Source: Pseudalkalibacillus hwajinpoensis
GTDB taxonomy: Bacteria; Bacillota; Bacilli; Bacillales; Guptibacillaceae
Reading direction: 5' to 3'
Length of the DNA stretch: 64,000 nt
Assembly (NCBI RefSeq): GCF_015234585.1
Contig: NZ_JADFCM010000008.1
Span: forward strand, 1,426,001-1,490,000
Numbering within the stretch: position 1 is the stretch's first letter; every line of letters begins with the position of its first letter. Below are positions 1-9,981 of the stretch, piece after piece. The notes below the pieces were generated by a model. That model was not told where the DNA came from. It saw nothing but the letters and a program-made list of their open reading frames with translations, and ran no database searches. Position numbers and translations under genes: made by a program.

Positions 1-341
1 TGAAGCCTATTCAAATAGAAAAAGTACAAGAAATCCTTGAAACATTTGAGAACAAAGAACTTTATTTTCACCTAGAAACAACGAGTGGAGCCTATGCTGC
101 TCAAGATAAAGAAAAGCTTGCGGTTGGAGCTTACATAAGAAATGGCTCAATCAAATTCACCAATGTCAAAATGGCAGGTAGCGGTCCATTCCGCGTTGGG
201 TTTAAATTAAATGACGGTTGGATGTACGCTGAAGGCTTAACGGATTATCAGTTGGATGATGGTCGTTTATTAATGGCAGGTCATGATTCAAGCGGACGTT
301 TAGCAGTAGCTGTTCAATTAAGCTATACACCATTCGACTAA
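1..341 (+). CDS. yojF: YojF-like protein (DUF1806), first base of start codon missing
   Basis: The frame opens with 'tg', almost certainly the last two bases of an ATG cut by the window edge, followed by Lys-Pro-Ile-Gln and running to a TAA at 339-341. This gives about 113 residues, close to the length I recall for Bacillus subtilis YojF. The core HLETTSGAY, the Gly-rich PFRVGFKLNDGW and YAEGLT segments resemble that family. The biochemical role is unknown; in Bacillus it sits directly before bshB2, as here, so a link with bacillithiol synthesis is likely but unproven. The stop codon abuts the AGGAGG of bshB2, so the two are probably co-transcribed. Confidence 0.85.
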   Translation, partial: KPIQIEKVQEILETFENKELYFHLETTSGAYAAQDKEKLAVGAYIRNGSIKFTNVKMAGSGPFRVGFKLNDGWMYAEGLTDYQLDDGRLLMAGHDSSGRLAVAVQLSYTPFD

Positions 342-354
342 GGAGGAAACGATT

Positions 355-1020
355 ATGGAGAAACAAGTCCTCGTTGTCTTCCCGCATCCGGATGATGAAG
401 CTTTCGGAACTGCAGGGTTGATAACGAAATTTGTAAATGAAGGCGTGCCCGTCACTTATGCATGTGCAACGCTCGGAGAAATGGGACGCAATATGGGGAA
501 TCCATTTTTTGCGACAAGAGAAACACTTCCAGAAGTACGAAAGAAAGAATTACAAGATGCCTGCAACGCTATGGGCGTAAAAGATCTTCGCATGCTCGGG
601 TTTAGAGACAAAACGCTTGAGTTTGAAGACCCTGAACTGCTTGTCTCTACAATTGGAGAGCTAGTTGATGAATTAAACCCATCATTAATTATTACATTTT
701 ATCCAGAATACGGTATCCACCCGGATCATGATGCTTGCTCTGCAGCTGTCATAGAAACGTTAAAACGAATCCCGAAGGAAAAACGTCCAACGGTTTATGC
801 TTTACCAATTACTCCTGACCGTGAAGTGGTACTTGGTAAACCTGATAAAGTTTTTGATGTAACGGATGTGTTAGAAACGAAGATCAAAACCATCGAAGCT
901 CACCGCTCCCAAACAGAGGCGATGGTGGCAAGACTTGAAGATGGTTCAATGGATCCGAATTCTGAAATGATGTCGTTTATTAAACAAGAATCCTTCTGGA
1001 TCTATCCATTTGATGAATAA
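355..1020 (+). CDS. bshB2: bacillithiol biosynthesis deacetylase BshB2
   Basis: Zinc-dependent LmbE/PIG-L family deacetylase of 221 residues. In bacillithiol synthesis this family removes the acetyl group from GlcNAc-malate before cysteine is added. The family's zinc motif is visible as HPDDE at residues 11-15, and the second metal/catalytic block as HPDHD at 122-126. The start ATG follows an AGGAGG eight bases upstream, right at the end of the yojF-like gene, so both form one operon. It could act on a related N-acetyl sugar, but the yojF neighbour favours BshB2. Confidence 0.93.
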   Translation: MEKQVLVVFPHPDDEAFGTAGLITKFVNEGVPVTYACATLGEMGRNMGNPFFATRETLPEVRKKELQDACNAMGVKDLRMLGFRDKTLEFEDPELLVSTIGELVDELNPSLIITFYPEYGIHPDHDACSAAVIETLKRIPKEKRPTVYALPITPDREVVLGKPDKVFDVTDVLETKIKTIEAHRSQTEAMVARLEDGSMDPNSEMMSFIKQESFWIYPFDE

Positions 1021-1102
1021 GATCTGTTGGGTTCATATCTATTCCGTGTAGAACATGTTATAATTTGCACTATATTACGATAGATGGAGGAATACGACCT
1101 AA

Positions 1103-2722
<1,620 letters not shown>

Positions 2723-2725
2723 TAC

Positions 2726-2757
2726 AAAAAGCGGCTCCCGGAAGGGAGCCGCTTTTT
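2726..2757. terminator. bidirectional intrinsic terminator
   Basis: Perfect 14-bp stem (AAAAAGCGGCTCCC at 2726-2739 with its complement at 2744-2757) closed by a GGAA loop, with A and T tails on both sides. It lies between the converging ABC-F and MATE genes and can serve both. Confidence 0.9.
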
Positions 2758-2759
2758 GT

Positions 2760-4109
2760 TTATATAATTCTTCCGACTCTTTGTACGTGACGGAGACGTA
2801 CAAAGAGCGTAATAGCAGCAACGAAAAGTCCCGCACTAAGCCCAACCCAGTAGCCGTATGGACCGAACGCTGTGTATTTCGCTAGTAAAAAGCCTGAAGG
2901 AAGTCCAATCACCCAGTAAGAAATGAGACTCATAACAAGCGTTACGTTAACATCTTTATATCCTCTGAGCGCTCCTTGTATGGGAGCAGCAACGGCATCG
3001 GAAAGCTGAAAGAAGATGGCGTAAATAAGAAATACTTTAATTAAATCAAACACTTCCATGTTGCTTGTATACCAACTCGCGACAGTGTCATTGAAGAGAA
3101 ATAAACAAAGAGCTGATAGTAAGGCCATTAGAACAGCAAAGACAATGCCCATATAGCTGTATTGCTTTGCATCCTGTAATCTTCTTGCCCCAACCTCAAA
3201 TCCCATAGCAATCGTTAACGCCATTGATATACTAAGGGGGATCATATATAGAAGAGAAGCAAAATTAATGGCTGCCTGGTGAGCAGCGATCGTTTCGGTT
3301 GTATACGTGCTCATTAAAAGTGTAACGGCCGCAAAAATACTGACTTCAAAAAAGATAGAAAAACCTATCGGAACACCGATTTTTAGCTGTTCTTTCCATG
3401 TAGAAAAGGATATTGGATAAAAACGTTTGAAAATCCTATACGCTCGGAATGGTCTTACTCTGATGACAACAAGTAAGGCGATTAAAAGAATAAACCAATA
3501 AGTGATCGCTGATGCATATCCAGCACCCACACCTCCTAATTGAGGGAATCCCCATTTTCCAAAAATCAAAACATAATTGAAGAATACGTTGATTGGAAGA
3601 GACGTGAGCGTGACTAGCATCGTCGTCCTTGTTTCTCCAAGTGCATCAAAGAAACTCCTTAGAACGGAGTAAATAAACAGTGGAATAATCCCGAAGGAAA
3701 GTCCGATGAGGTAATCTTTTGCAATTTGAGCAACTTTGTTATTAAGATCCATGGTATTTAAAATAGGGTCTAATATAAAATAACCAACAACTAATATACT
3801 AACGGAAAGAGCAATGGAAAGGTAAATGCCCTGAAGTACTGAAAATGAAACCCGATCTTCCTGCTTTGCACCGATATAATGCGAAACAATCGGAGTGATG
3901 GCAAGCAATATTCCACTTAATCCTGTAAATACAGGAACCCAGAGGCTTGAACCAATGGCAACTCCAGCAAGATCATTTGCTCCAGCTCGTCCACTCATAA
4001 TCGTATCAACGAAATTCATTGAGTAGAGACCAACTTGAGTGATTAAAATGGGGTAAAGAATGATGGCTAGTAATTTGATCTTTTCCTTGATCGTTTTAGT
4101 TGGATACAT
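2760..4109 (-). CDS. MATE family multidrug efflux transporter
   Basis: 449-residue polytopic membrane protein with about 12 hydrophobic segments in two similar halves. Family marks include the early ITQVGLYSMNFVDTIMSG segment, the LGETRTTM loop and the late GALRGYKDV motif near the last third. MATE proteins export cationic drugs or metabolites using Na+ or H+ gradients; the substrate cannot be read from sequence. It is convergent with the ABC-F gene and divergent from the DCC gene (about 130 bp apart). Confidence 0.88.
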   Translation of the reverse strand: MYPTKTIKEKIKLLAIILYPILITQVGLYSMNFVDTIMSGRAGANDLAGVAIGSSLWVPVFTGLSGILLAITPIVSHYIGAKQEDRVSFSVLQGIYLSIALSVSILVVGYFILDPILNTMDLNNKVAQIAKDYLIGLSFGIIPLFIYSVLRSFFDALGETRTTMLVTLTSLPINVFFNYVLIFGKWGFPQLGGVGAGYASAITYWFILLIALLVVIRVRPFRAYRIFKRFYPISFSTWKEQLKIGVPIGFSIFFEVSIFAAVTLLMSTYTTETIAAHQAAINFASLLYMIPLSISMALTIAMGFEVGARRLQDAKQYSYMGIVFAVLMALLSALCLFLFNDTVASWYTSNMEVFDLIKVFLIYAIFFQLSDAVAAPIQGALRGYKDVNVTLVMSLISYWVIGLPSGFLLAKYTAFGPYGYWVGLSAGLFVAAITLFVRLRHVQRVGRII

Positions 4110-4241
4110 GGTGCAACATCCTTGCTATGTAGAATACTGAACATGGAAATTATAGCATATTCTCCTTCGTAGATTATGTAGTTATGATATACTTGATATG
4201 TGAAGTGTTGAGCATAGTTTTGAAGTGAGGTGAATGGATCT

Positions 4242-4652
4242 GTGGCTACTACCAGAGACTCGAAAACAAACATTATTCTTTTTGATGGGGTTTGTAATTT
4301 ATGCAATGGATTAGTGAAGTTTATGTTTAAGTATGATAAAAAAGCTGTTTTTTCTTTTGCTTCTCTCCAATCGGATACGGCTAAGCGTCTCCTTCATGAC
4401 GCTGAACTAACAGACGTTCCGGATAGTGTGATTGTTATTAAGAATGGAGAGGCACTCGTTAAATCAGATGCAGCTCTTTATATTGTAAAGCAGCTAGGAG
4501 GCTTTTTTAGTCTTTTTCTTGTACTTCGACTTTTACCATTACGGCTAAGAGACAAAATATATGACGGCATTGCAAAGCGCCGTTACAAATGGTTTGGGAA
4601 AAATGAAACTTGTATGATCCCATCAAAAAAACAAAGAGAAAGGTTTCTATAA
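4242..4652 (+). CDS. DCC family thiol-disulfide oxidoreductase-like protein (DUF393)
   Basis: Short protein (136 residues from the GTG at 4242) with the DUF393/DCC signature FDGVCNLCN close to the N-terminus, giving a CxxC in a thioredoxin-like fold, and the typical C-terminal RYKWFGK...CMIP block. Related proteins in Bacillus include YuxK. Function is unknown beyond a presumed redox role. I prefer the GTG at 4242, ten bases after a TGAGGTG Shine-Dalgarno; a GTG at 4230 is in frame but overlaps that same sequence. Confidence 0.82.
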   Translation: MATTRDSKTNIILFDGVCNLCNGLVKFMFKYDKKAVFSFASLQSDTAKRLLHDAELTDVPDSVIVIKNGEALVKSDAALYIVKQLGGFFSLFLVLRLLPLRLRDKIYDGIAKRRYKWFGKNETCMIPSKKQRERFL

Positions 4653-4839
4653 CTTTAGGTCTATCATTTCAATAGGTTATTGCTAATTATCGTTATTTTT
4701 CATGTAATCTTACGAGATACCTCTTTGAAACATCAAATAGCGAACGATTATATAAATAATCAATATAAATGTTCATGTTTTTGTTGTGATGATTAATAAT
4801 GTCTGTTATGGTATTAAAGTACTAACTTAATCATTTCTT

Positions 4840-4909
4840 ACTCGTATATCCTCAGAAATATGGTCTGAGTGTTTCTACCCGGTTCCCGTTAAAGTACTGG
4901 ACTACGAGT
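4840..4909 (+). promoter_or_regulatory. purine riboswitch aptamer, guanine type
   Basis: All parts of the purine aptamer can be traced. P1 is ACTCGTA (4840-4846) with TACGAGT (4903-4909). P2 is TCAGA/TCTGA around loop AATATGG. J2/3 is GTGTTTCTA. P3 is CCGGT/ACTGG around a loop with CCCGTTAAA. J3/1 is AC. The ligand-reading base before the 3' strand of P1 is C (4902), which in this family selects guanine or hypoxanthine rather than adenine. It lies about 260 bp before the start of the nucleosidase-like lipoprotein gene and in the same orientation. Confidence 0.93.
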
Positions 4910-4990
4910 TGAAGTATGCATGTAGCTGACTTAACATTTAGTTTTACTAATAACTTTGGCAGGGTTATTTGACGCATATTTTAACTTTCG

Positions 4991-5040
4991 TAGGTCTGGA
5001 CGGTAGAACATCTTCTACAAAATCCTGGCCTATTTCTTTT
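4991..5040 (+). terminator. riboswitch expression-platform terminator
   Basis: Stem TAGGTCTGGA (4991-5000) with TCCTGGCCTA (5023-5032), nine of ten pairs counting one G-U, enclosing a smaller hairpin GTAGA/TCTAC, followed by TTTCTTTT. Its place between the aptamer and the lipoprotein gene suggests transcription is stopped when purine is bound; the alternative antiterminator pairing was not worked out. Confidence 0.75.
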
Positions 5041-5076
5041 GATTTAAATACGAGAATCACAATCTAGAGGGGGAGA

Positions 5077-5127
5077 ATGACGACAGAAGAAAAGTTTACT
5101 ATTGTCAGTCACAAATCACGTATTTGA
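5077..5127 (+). CDS. possible 16-codon leader peptide
   Basis: An ATG at 5077 sits behind a very strong SD (GAGGGGGAG, 5067-5075) and opens a 16-codon frame ending in TGA at 5125-5127, downstream of the riboswitch terminator and 43 bp before the lipoprotein start. It may be translated only when the terminator is read through. No similarity recognised; it could be chance. Confidence 0.3.
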   Translation: MTTEEKFTIVSHKSRI

Positions 5128-5170
5128 TGAAGAAGAGTGTCCGAACTTACATACTAGGGAGAGAAAATCG

Positions 5171-6052
5171 ATGAGGAAACCATTTTTTAAAAAATACGCT
5201 ACATCAGCTATGATAACTTTACTTTTGTTAGTTGTTTTGTCAGCCTGTAACTCTGCACCAGAATCTTCAGCTGAACAAGAGAAAACAGAAAGACCAATCA
5301 TTGTACAGGGACCAATGCCAATAGAAGCAGAAGAGTTCGCACAAAAATTAGAGAATGTAACAGAAGAAAATTCAGGTTCGTTCGTTTTTTACAAAGGGAC
5401 TGTGGATGATTATCCTGTTATCGTTACGAAAACAGGTAAGGGAATGGAGAATACGGCAGCTGCAACTGCACTAGCAATAGAGAAGTATAACCCGATCGCG
5501 ATTATCAATCAAGGAACATCAGGAGGACATGATCCTGAATTGGACGTATTTGATATCGTATTAGGGCAAAGAACCACAAACACGGGTTCATTAAAAACAA
5601 CTAACCTCGCGAAGAATGAGGGCATTGAGCCAACGGAATGGAAACCAATGGACCTAATGGCGTCTGAAGGTAGCGCAGGGGAAGATCCTGATGCAGAAAA
5701 CATCCGATACTTTGATGGAGATAAGGACTTACTTGCTGCAGCGAACGCCGTGAAGGATGAATATACAAAAGGAAAAGTTGTGGAAGGAACAATTGGTTCA
5801 GCGGATGTTTGGAATAATGAAATTGATCGTATCAAGTGGTTTCATGAAAATTATGGTACATCCGTTGAAGAAATGGAAGGTGCTGCAGGAGCACAAATCG
5901 CTCAAGCCTTCGATGTTCCTTTCCTAGGGATTCGTATTCTTTCAAATAATAAAGTAAATGGAGGAGAATACAACCCAAATACTGCTGAAGCAAATCAGGA
6001 GTATGTTTATAAGGTCGTTCAACAATATATTAAGGATCAAAAAGATAACTAG
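5171..6052 (+). CDS. nucleoside phosphorylase/nucleosidase superfamily lipoprotein
   Basis: 293 residues from the ATG at 5171, which has an AGGGAGAG SD seven bases ahead; a longer in-frame start at 5102 lacks an SD. The N-terminus is a lipoprotein signal: basic MRKPFFKK, a hydrophobic run and the lipobox LSAC with Cys26, so the enzyme should face outward on the membrane. The mature part resembles MTA/SAH nucleosidase and purine phosphorylases: GPMPIEAEE (47-55), NQGTSGG (113-119) and EEMEGAAGAQIAQ (233-245), which holds the ribose-binding Met-Glu. The base-binding position, Asp in MTA/SAH nucleosidase (RxxSD), is Asn259 here (RILSN), as in phosphorylases for 6-oxopurines. The upstream guanine-type riboswitch fits a role in scavenging guanosine or inosine, but substrate and reaction type are inferred. 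Confidence 0.8.
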   Translation: MRKPFFKKYATSAMITLLLLVVLSACNSAPESSAEQEKTERPIIVQGPMPIEAEEFAQKLENVTEENSGSFVFYKGTVDDYPVIVTKTGKGMENTAAATALAIEKYNPIAIINQGTSGGHDPELDVFDIVLGQRTTNTGSLKTTNLAKNEGIEPTEWKPMDLMASEGSAGEDPDAENIRYFDGDKDLLAAANAVKDEYTKGKVVEGTIGSADVWNNEIDRIKWFHENYGTSVEEMEGAAGAQIAQAFDVPFLGIRILSNNKVNGGEYNPNTAEANQEYVYKVVQQYIKDQKDN

Positions 6053-6109
6053 CACCCATGAAGTGTCTAGTAATCGTAGACCATAAATACAACCATGGGT
6101 TTTAACAAA

Positions 6110-6164
6110 AACAGCTTAAGTAGTAAGTGCGGAGAGAGCCGTACTTCACTTAGGCTGTTTTTTT
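6110..6164 (+). terminator. intrinsic terminator
   Basis: AACAGCTTAAGT (6110-6121) pairs with ACTTAGGCTGTT (6148-6159) with one G-U, an inner AGTACGG-like stem closes the loop, and a run of T follows. Confidence 0.85.
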
Positions 6165-6206
6165 GATCCATCTTCTTTTAAAGACTCGCGACAGAATGCT
6201 AGTTTT

Positions 6207-6236
6207 TTGTACATTTTATTTTACATTTTGTATAGT
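6207..6236 (+). promoter_or_regulatory. candidate sigma-A promoter for the pyrimidine catabolic genes
   Basis: TTGTAC (6207-6212), 18-bp AT-rich spacer, TATAGT (6231-6236), about 75 bp before the ureidopropionase start. No PucR site could be defined with confidence. Confidence 0.45.
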
Positions 6237-6313
6237 GCATCGAGGAAATGAATCTTCTACACTTTTATTAGAAAGAAAATTCAGTTAACTACTGCGAATA
6301 GGAGGGCTTACAT

Positions 6314-7204
6314 ATGGCAGATTCAGTGAAAATTGGCCTAATTCAGGCAAAAAATGATGTGGATGGTAGTGAATCAGTTGACCTTCACAAAGAAAAAGCC
6401 ATTGAAAAACATATTCACCTTGTAAGAGAAGCAAGTGAAAAAGGAGCTCAAATTGTTTGTCTTCAGGAGATCTTCTATGGACCGTATTTTTGTGCCGAGC
6501 AGAATACAAAGTGGTATGACGCTGCAGAAGAGATCCCCGAGGGTCCAACGACAGTGAGATTTCAGGCGCTTGCTCGAGAACTTGGTATTGTCATTGTTCT
6601 ACCTATTTATGAGCGAGAAGGCATCTCAACCTATTATAATACTGCTGCGGTTATTGATGCTGATGGTTCTTATCTTGGTAAGTACCGGAAACAACACATT
6701 CCACATGTAGCAGTTGGAGACAACGGACACGGATTCTGGGAAAAATACTACTTTAAGCCTGGTAATCTTGGTTATCCGGTATTCGACACGGCTTTCGCAA
6801 AGATAGGCGTGTATATTTGTTATGATCGTCATTTTCCAGAAGGAGCAAGACTGCTTGGTTTAAACGGCGCAGAGATCGTTTTTAATCCTTCTGCAACGGT
6901 AGCTGGACTTTCTGAGTACTTATGGAAGCTAGAGCAGCCAGCTCATGCTGTTGCGAACGGTTACTATCTTGGAGCCATTAATCGAGTTGGGACAGAGGGA
7001 CCTTGGAACATGGGTGAATTCTATGGACAATCTTATCTTGTTGATCCACGAGGCAATTTTGTAGCGGTGGGCTCAAGAGATGAAGATGAAGTGATTATCG
7101 GTGATGTAAATAAAAAGATGATTCGTGAAGTTCGAGATACGTGGCAATTTTATCGCGATCGCCGTCCTGAGACATATGGGGAAATGACTTCACTATTGCC
7201 TTGA
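6314..7204 (+). CDS. beta-ureidopropionase (N-carbamoyl-beta-alanine amidohydrolase), nitrilase superfamily
   Basis: 296-residue nitrilase-superfamily enzyme with the Glu-Lys-Cys triad at E52 (CLQEIFYG), K126 (KYRKQHIP) and C169 (YICYDRHFPE). The family includes aliphatic amidases and N-carbamoylputrescine amidase, but the location directly before preT, preA and a dihydropyrimidinase points to the last step of reductive uracil breakdown: N-carbamoyl-beta-alanine to beta-alanine, CO2 and ammonia. The ATG follows AGGAGG at 6300-6305. A hairpin after the gene may partly separate it from preT. Confidence 0.88.
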   Translation: MADSVKIGLIQAKNDVDGSESVDLHKEKAIEKHIHLVREASEKGAQIVCLQEIFYGPYFCAEQNTKWYDAAEEIPEGPTTVRFQALARELGIVIVLPIYEREGISTYYNTAAVIDADGSYLGKYRKQHIPHVAVGDNGHGFWEKYYFKPGNLGYPVFDTAFAKIGVYICYDRHFPEGARLLGLNGAEIVFNPSATVAGLSEYLWKLEQPAHAVANGYYLGAINRVGTEGPWNMGEFYGQSYLVDPRGNFVAVGSRDEDEVIIGDVNKKMIREVRDTWQFYRDRRPETYGEMTSLLP

Positions 7205-7214
7205 TGGAAGTGAA

Positions 7215-7243
7215 AGCAGGTGTGGCTTCGCCGCCTGCTTTTT
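7215..7243 (+). terminator. hairpin/possible terminator between ureidopropionase and preT
   Basis: AGCAGG (7215-7220) pairs with CCTGCT (7234-7239), with GGC/GCC inside and five T after. Could reduce read-through into preT. Confidence 0.6.
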
Positions 7244-7303
7244 CATTTAAGGATCTATTAGTTTATCAAGCGGTAAAGCGTAATTTAAACAGGGGGGACG
7301 AAT

Positions 7304-8665
7304 ATGAATACAAGCGATCCAGCGATCCAAAAGGAACTGCAGAAAGGGTTTACTGAAGTTGTTCCACCTCTCACGAATCAGGAAGCGTTTCAAGAATCTC
7401 AAAGATGTCTTTATTGCTATGATGCTCCTTGCATCAAGGCGTGTCCAACCGGCATAGATATACCAACTTTCATTAAAAAAATCGCTTCAGGAAACATGAA
7501 AGGGTCAGCAAAAACAATTATGACTGCAAACCCAGTAGGAGCGAGCTGTGCGAGAGTATGTCCGACGGAAGAACTATGTGAAGGTGCATGTGTGTTAAAT
7601 CATTCGACAAAACCAATTTTAATTGGTAATCTGCAGCGCTACGCTACAGATTGGGCAATTAAAAATGATCAAGTGCTATTTAAACAAGGACAACCAAACG
7701 GGAAAAAGGTTGCCATTGTAGGTGGCGGCCCAGCCGGTCTATCAGCTGCTCGCGAACTTGCGCTACTTGGCTATAGTGTCACAATCTATGAAGCCGAGAA
7801 ACAGGCAGGTGGACTTGATACGTATGGCATCGTGTCTTTTCGGTTACCAAAAGCCATTTCACTCTGGGAAGTGGAGCAAATTGAAAGGTTAGGCGTCACC
7901 ATTAAAACGGGTGTGAAAATAGGCGTTGATCTTCCATTTGAAGAGTTAGTTTCAACAAATGACCGTGTTATTTTAGCAATTGGCATGGCAAATGTTCCAG
8001 ATCTTCAAATTTCAGGGGAAGAAGCTGATGGTGTTTACGATGCCATTGAACTCGTCAAAATGACAAAGAATGCGCCATTTCCAACTCACTTAAAAGGAAA
8101 GAAAGTTGTTGTGGTAGGAGCAGGGAATACAGCGATTGATGGGGCAACCTGCTCTGTTCGACTCGGTGCAGAAAACGTCAAAATACTTTATCGTCGATCT
8201 GAACAAGAAATGACTGCTTATGACTTTGAATATGAATTTGCCAAGCAGGATGGCGTTGAGTTTCGCTGGTTAACACAGCCGGTTGAAATAATGACAAATG
8301 AAACTGGCGATGTAGAAGGAATGAAATGCGTCAAGATGAAGCTTGGAGAAGCGGCTGAAGATGGGCGAAGGAGGACAGAACCTATTCCTGGTTCTGAATT
8401 CCTTATTGAATGTGATGCTGTGGTGAAAGCGATTGGCCAAAAGCGGCATCTTCCATTTATAGAAGAGCTTGGTCTTGCTCATAAAGACGGTGTCATTTTA
8501 ATTAACCAAGAAACGATGGAAACATCGAATCCCAAAATCTATGCGTGTGGAGATGTTATTTTCGGAAAAGGACAGGGAGAAGCCATGGTTGTTTCAGCGG
8601 CTCAACAGGGGAAAACGGCTGCTTATCATATGCATGAAAGCTTAAAAGCAACGTACTCAGCGTAA
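7304..8665 (+). CDS. preT: dihydropyrimidine dehydrogenase subunit PreT (flavin, Fe-S, NAD(P) binding)
   Basis: 453-residue partner of PreA. It carries electrons from NAD(P)H through FAD and iron-sulfur clusters to the PreA active site. Eight N-terminal cysteines form two cluster motifs: C35, C38, C43, C47 and C82, C86, C92, C96. The FAD fold shows GGGPAG at 140-145 and the NAD(P) fold VVVGAGNTAID around 268-279; the late ACGDVIFGKGQG block is the second FAD contact. Related proteins include the small subunit of glutamate synthase, but preA follows after 20 bp. SD-like AGGGGGGA lies before the ATG. Confidence 0.92.
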   Translation: MNTSDPAIQKELQKGFTEVVPPLTNQEAFQESQRCLYCYDAPCIKACPTGIDIPTFIKKIASGNMKGSAKTIMTANPVGASCARVCPTEELCEGACVLNHSTKPILIGNLQRYATDWAIKNDQVLFKQGQPNGKKVAIVGGGPAGLSAARELALLGYSVTIYEAEKQAGGLDTYGIVSFRLPKAISLWEVEQIERLGVTIKTGVKIGVDLPFEELVSTNDRVILAIGMANVPDLQISGEEADGVYDAIELVKMTKNAPFPTHLKGKKVVVVGAGNTAIDGATCSVRLGAENVKILYRRSEQEMTAYDFEYEFAKQDGVEFRWLTQPVEIMTNETGDVEGMKCVKMKLGEAAEDGRRRTEPIPGSEFLIECDAVVKAIGQKRHLPFIEELGLAHKDGVILINQETMETSNPKIYACGDVIFGKGQGEAMVVSAAQQGKTAAYHMHESLKATYSA

Positions 8666-8685
8666 GAGGAGAAAGGGGAATATCG

Positions 8686-9966
8686 ATGGCAGATCTTAGA
8701 ACGAATCTTGCGGGTATCACTTCACCGAACCCATTTTGGTTAGCATCCGCTCCGCCTACCAATTCCGGGTACCAAGTACAACGTGCATTCGAAGCGGGAT
8801 GGGGAGGAGCTGTTTGGAAAACGCTTGGAGACCCGATCCTGAATGTTTCTTCGAGATACGCAGCCGTTCATTTCAATGGCCAAAGAGTAGCGGGTTTTAA
8901 TAATATCGAGCTAATTACAGATCGGCCACTTGAAGTGAATTTGAAAGAAATCTATGAAACGAAGAAAAAATTTCCTAACCACGCCGTTGTCGCTTCATTA
9001 ATGGTTGAGCCTAATCAGGAAGCATGGCATGAAATCGTTAAAAAGACGGAAGCAGCTGGCGTTGATGGCCTTGAGCTTAATTTTGGCTGTCCACATGGAA
9101 TGGCTGAACGGGGAATGGGCTCTGCTTCAGGGCAGGTCCCTGAGCTTGTGGAGAAACAAACTTTTTGGGCAAAAGAAGCTGCAGAAACTCCAGTCATCGT
9201 AAAGTTAACGCCTAATATTACAGATATCACAGCGACGGCTGAGGCAGCTGTTAGAGGCGGAGCTGATGCGGTGAGTATGATTAATACAATTAATAGTCTT
9301 GCTGGGGTTGATATTGATACATGGCTACCGATTCCGCATGTTGGCGGAAAAGGAGCGCATGGCGGCTACTGTGGTCCAGCGGTTAAGCCGATTGCGCTAA
9401 ATATGGTAAGTGAATGTGCGAGAAACAGCCGTATTAACGTGCCGATTTCTGGAATGGGCGGTGTATCTAACTGGCAAAATGCAATTGAATTTATGTTGAT
9501 GGGGGCAAGCAATGTACAAATTTGTACAGCCGCCATGCATCACGGCTTTCGAATTGTGGAGGATCTTATCGACGGATTGTCCTCTTACCTTGACGAACGT
9601 GGCATTCTTTCGGTCCAAGACATCATTGGGAAATCTGTTCCAACCTTCTCTGACTGGGGTAATCTTGATCTTAACCATAAAGTGGTGGCGCGTATTAACA
9701 ATGACGTTTGCATCAATTGCAATAAATGCCACATTGCATGTGAGGACACCTCGCATCAATGTATCGATATGCTAAATGACCCAAATGGGCATGCGATTCT
9801 TCAAGTAAGAGAAGAGGATTGCGTAGGCTGCAATTTATGTTCCATTGTTTGTCCAGTTGATGGAGCAATCGATATGATTGAAGTACAAAATGATTTGCCA
9901 CAGATGACCTGGAACGAACGTCAATCTCTTATCGGTTCGCTTAAAGATATCAAAATATCCAAATAA
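8686..9966 (+). CDS. preA: dihydropyrimidine dehydrogenase catalytic subunit PreA
   Basis: 426 residues. The N-terminal TIM barrel (to about 320) binds FMN and reduces uracil or thymine; the C-terminus is a two-cluster ferredoxin domain with C342, C345, C348, C352 and C379, C382, C385, C389. The active-site loop reads GMAERGMGSASGQVPE (138-153). At the position of the catalytic Cys671 of mammalian enzyme (GMGLACGQ) there is Ser148. Follows preT by 20 bp and precedes the dihydropyrimidinase by 15 bp, a clear operon. Confidence 0.93.
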   Translation: MADLRTNLAGITSPNPFWLASAPPTNSGYQVQRAFEAGWGGAVWKTLGDPILNVSSRYAAVHFNGQRVAGFNNIELITDRPLEVNLKEIYETKKKFPNHAVVASLMVEPNQEAWHEIVKKTEAAGVDGLELNFGCPHGMAERGMGSASGQVPELVEKQTFWAKEAAETPVIVKLTPNITDITATAEAAVRGGADAVSMINTINSLAGVDIDTWLPIPHVGGKGAHGGYCGPAVKPIALNMVSECARNSRINVPISGMGGVSNWQNAIEFMLMGASNVQICTAAMHHGFRIVEDLIDGLSSYLDERGILSVQDIIGKSVPTFSDWGNLDLNHKVVARINNDVCINCNKCHIACEDTSHQCIDMLNDPNGHAILQVREEDCVGCNLCSIVCPVDGAIDMIEVQNDLPQMTWNERQSLIGSLKDIKISK

Positions 9967-9981
9967 GTAGGGGGATTTCAA

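Noticed and set aside
5102-5170. Longer N-terminus for the nucleosidase lipoprotein
   Set aside because: It would bury the lipoprotein signal and has no SD; the ATG at 5171 has both.
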